From Xylocopa sonorina (taxonomy: Eukaryota; Arthropoda; Insecta; Hymenoptera; Apidae), in the NCBI RefSeq assembly GCF_050948175.1, contig NW_027490091.1, forward strand, positions 310,001 to 374,000: DNA of 64,000 nt. The letters run 5' to 3'. Every line of letters starts with the position of its first letter. Position 1 is the first letter of the stretch. Shown one piece after another: positions 62,738 to 64,000 of this stretch. The notes below the pieces were generated by a model that was given only the letters and a program-made list of their open reading frames with translations, was not told the DNA's origin and searched no databases. Made by a program: the position numbers and the translations under genes.

Positions 62738-64000
62738 TACGAATTTTAACACTCGGTGGGCACTTTTCTCTTCAAACTACTGTCAATATTCAGATTTTAA
62801 ATATTGGTTGAGATCTTTTTGTTAAACAATTGTAAATAAACGAATTTTAATACTAGGTTGGAATTTTTTTCTTCAAACTATCACATATACGAAATTTAAC
62901 TCTCGGCAGGAATTTTTTGGTCAAGCTACCATCAATGTTCGAATTTTAACTCACGGTGGGCACTTTTTTCTTCAAACTACTGTCAATATTCAAATTTTAT
63001 CTATTGGTTGATATCTTTTTGTCAAACATTCGTCAATAAACGAATTTTTAAACTAGGTTGTAACTTTTTTCATCAAATTATCGCCTACATACGAAATTCA
63101 ACTCTCGGTGGGAATTTTTTGGTCAAACTACCGTCAATGTACGAATTTTGACTCTCGGTGGGAACTTTTTTCTTCAAACTACTGTCAATACTCAAATTTT
63201 AACTATTGTTTGAGATCTTTTTGTTAAACAATTGCAAATAAACGAATTTTAATACTAGGTTGGAATTTTTTTCTTCAAACTATCGCATATACGAAATTTA
63301 ACTCTCGGCAGGAATTTTTTGGTCAAGCTACCATCAATGTTCGAATTTTAACTCACGGTGGGCACTTTTTTCTTCAAACTACTGTCAATACTCAAATTTT
63401 AACTATTGTTTGAGATCTTTTTGTTAAACAATTGCAAATAAAGGAATTTTAATACTAGGTTGGAATTTTTTTCTTCAAACTATGGCATATACGAAATTTA
63501 ACTCTCGGTAGGAATTTTTTGGTCAAGCTACCGTCAATGTTCAAATTTTAACTTTCGGTGGGCACTTTTTTCTTCAAACTACTGTCAATATTCATATTTT
63601 AACTATTGGTTGAAATCTTTTTGTCAACAATCGTCAATAGACGAATTTTAATACTAGGTTGGAATTTTTTTCTTCAAACTATCGCATATACGAAATTTAA
63701 CTCTCGGCATGAATTTTTTGGTCAAGCTACCGTCAATGTACGAATTTTAACTCTCGGTGGGCACTTTTTTCTTCAAACTACTGTCAATATTCAAATTTTA
63801 TCTATTGGTTGATATCTTTTTGTCAAACATTCGTCAATAAACGAATTTTTAAACTAGGTTGTAACTTTTTTCATCAAATTATCGCCTACATACGAAATTC
63901 AACTCTCGGTGGGAATTTTTTGGTCAAACTACCGTCAATGTACGAATTTTGACTCTCGGTGGGAACTTTTTTCTTCAAACTACTGTCAATACTCAAATTT
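62738..64000 (+). repeat. Partial next 2.4-kb unit, cut by a type switch and by the window edge
   Basis: Repeats 60327 onward (A/C chimera, B, C, H, E) with a private ctatggcat near 63482. Near 63674 the E monomer changes from the expected ttccttcaaac/cgcctat tail to a C-like tttcttcaaac/cgcatat tail with a private ggcatgaatt near 63706. It then continues as B and C monomers to the end of the window, where the array is still in progress. Confidence 0.87.

Larger units (their letters stand above)
1..64000 (+). repeat. Higher-order satellite DNA array, about 201-bp monomer, spans whole window
   Basis: Every stretch of the window can be laid on the same monomer of roughly 199-202 bp, head to tail and always in the same orientation. 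At about 201 bp this gives close to 318 monomers. Base composition of the first monomer (1-202) is about 32% G+C (33 C, 32 G). No unique sequence, transposon, inverted segment or gap is visible, and both ends of the window fall inside the array. Long AT-rich arrays of nucleosome-scale monomers with higher-order structure are typical of eukaryotic centromeric, pericentromeric or subtelomeric heterochromatin; that placement is inference. I do not recognise the family by sequence. Confidence is very high for satellite structure and low for organism or chromosomal location. Confidence 0.98.

Noticed and set aside
1..64000. CRISPR array (regular short repeats)
   Set aside because: There are no unique spacers: the sequence between any two similar motifs is itself repeat. 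The ~50-bp subunits are contiguous and there are no cas genes.
1..64000. CENP-B box
   Set aside because: I looked for the TTCG-n4-A-n2-CGGG pattern on both strands. The ctcggtggg and ttcgaa motifs resemble parts of it, but spacing and bases do not fit in any monomer type I read.
1..64000. Promoters, terminators or T-rich RNA polymerase III stops
   Set aside because: T-tracts occur in every ~50-bp subunit as part of the repeat, and no A/B box, TATA context tied to a transcript, or stem-loop plus T-run could be supported.
1..64000. Transposon or retroelement inside the array
   Set aside because: No target-site duplications, terminal repeats, poly(A) tail or reverse transcriptase/transposase coding sequence; no break in repeat register large enough to hold an insertion.
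1..64000. A novel protein-based or RNA-guided system
   Set aside because: No coding capacity beyond repeat-derived frames and no structured RNA candidate that differs from the repeat. The only supportable novelty is the satellite family and its amplification pattern.

Overview
The whole 64 kb window is one uninterrupted block of tandem-repeat (satellite) DNA. I find no gene, RNA gene, mobile element, CRISPR array or unique sequence in it. Both window edges lie inside the array, so its true length, its flanks and its chromosomal position are not visible. A long, AT-rich, higher-order satellite with a monomer near 201 bp points to a eukaryotic genome, most likely centromeric, pericentromeric or subtelomeric heterochromatin. 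I do not recognise the family and cannot name the organism.

Architecture. The base unit is a monomer of about 199-202 bp (about 318 copies, all in one orientation). Each monomer consists of four diverged subunits of about 50 bp, called alpha, beta, gamma and delta here. Monomers fall into recognisable types: A (BglII-bearing, beta begins attcagatttt), B (EcoRV-bearing, gatatc), C (BglII-bearing, about 200 bp, delta with ggcagg), plus rarer D, E, H and P types and A/C chimeras. These are assembled into higher-order repeats (HORs): an ABC trimer (604 bp), a BC dimer (402 bp), and longer blocks whose periods are all close to whole multiples of 201 bp (1205, 1610, 2410-2413, 3619, about 5027 and 5426-5432 bp).

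Layout. Region 1-12474 is mostly ABC trimers with some dimers and contains a 5432-bp tandem duplication. Region 12475-36606 mixes ABC trimers (including a 'T' subtype) with runs of BC dimers and contains duplications with periods near 5027, 1205 and 1610 bp. From 36607 to about 49474 a 12-monomer, 2413-bp HOR dominates. Region 49475-60326 is two copies of a 5426-bp unit, and 60327-64000 repeats the last 2.4 kb of that unit again. The pattern is what repeated unequal exchange and local amplification would give.

Function. Nothing here encodes a protein. The short open frames are repeat by-products: they begin mainly at GTG or TTG, recur once per repeat and end in stops fixed in the repeat. Sequence properties that could matter for chromatin are a nucleosome-scale monomer, T-tracts placed alternately about 20 and 31 bp apart (helical phasing), and CpG dinucleotides that are not depleted. 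I find no evidence for a new biochemical system; the interest lies in the satellite and its amplification history.
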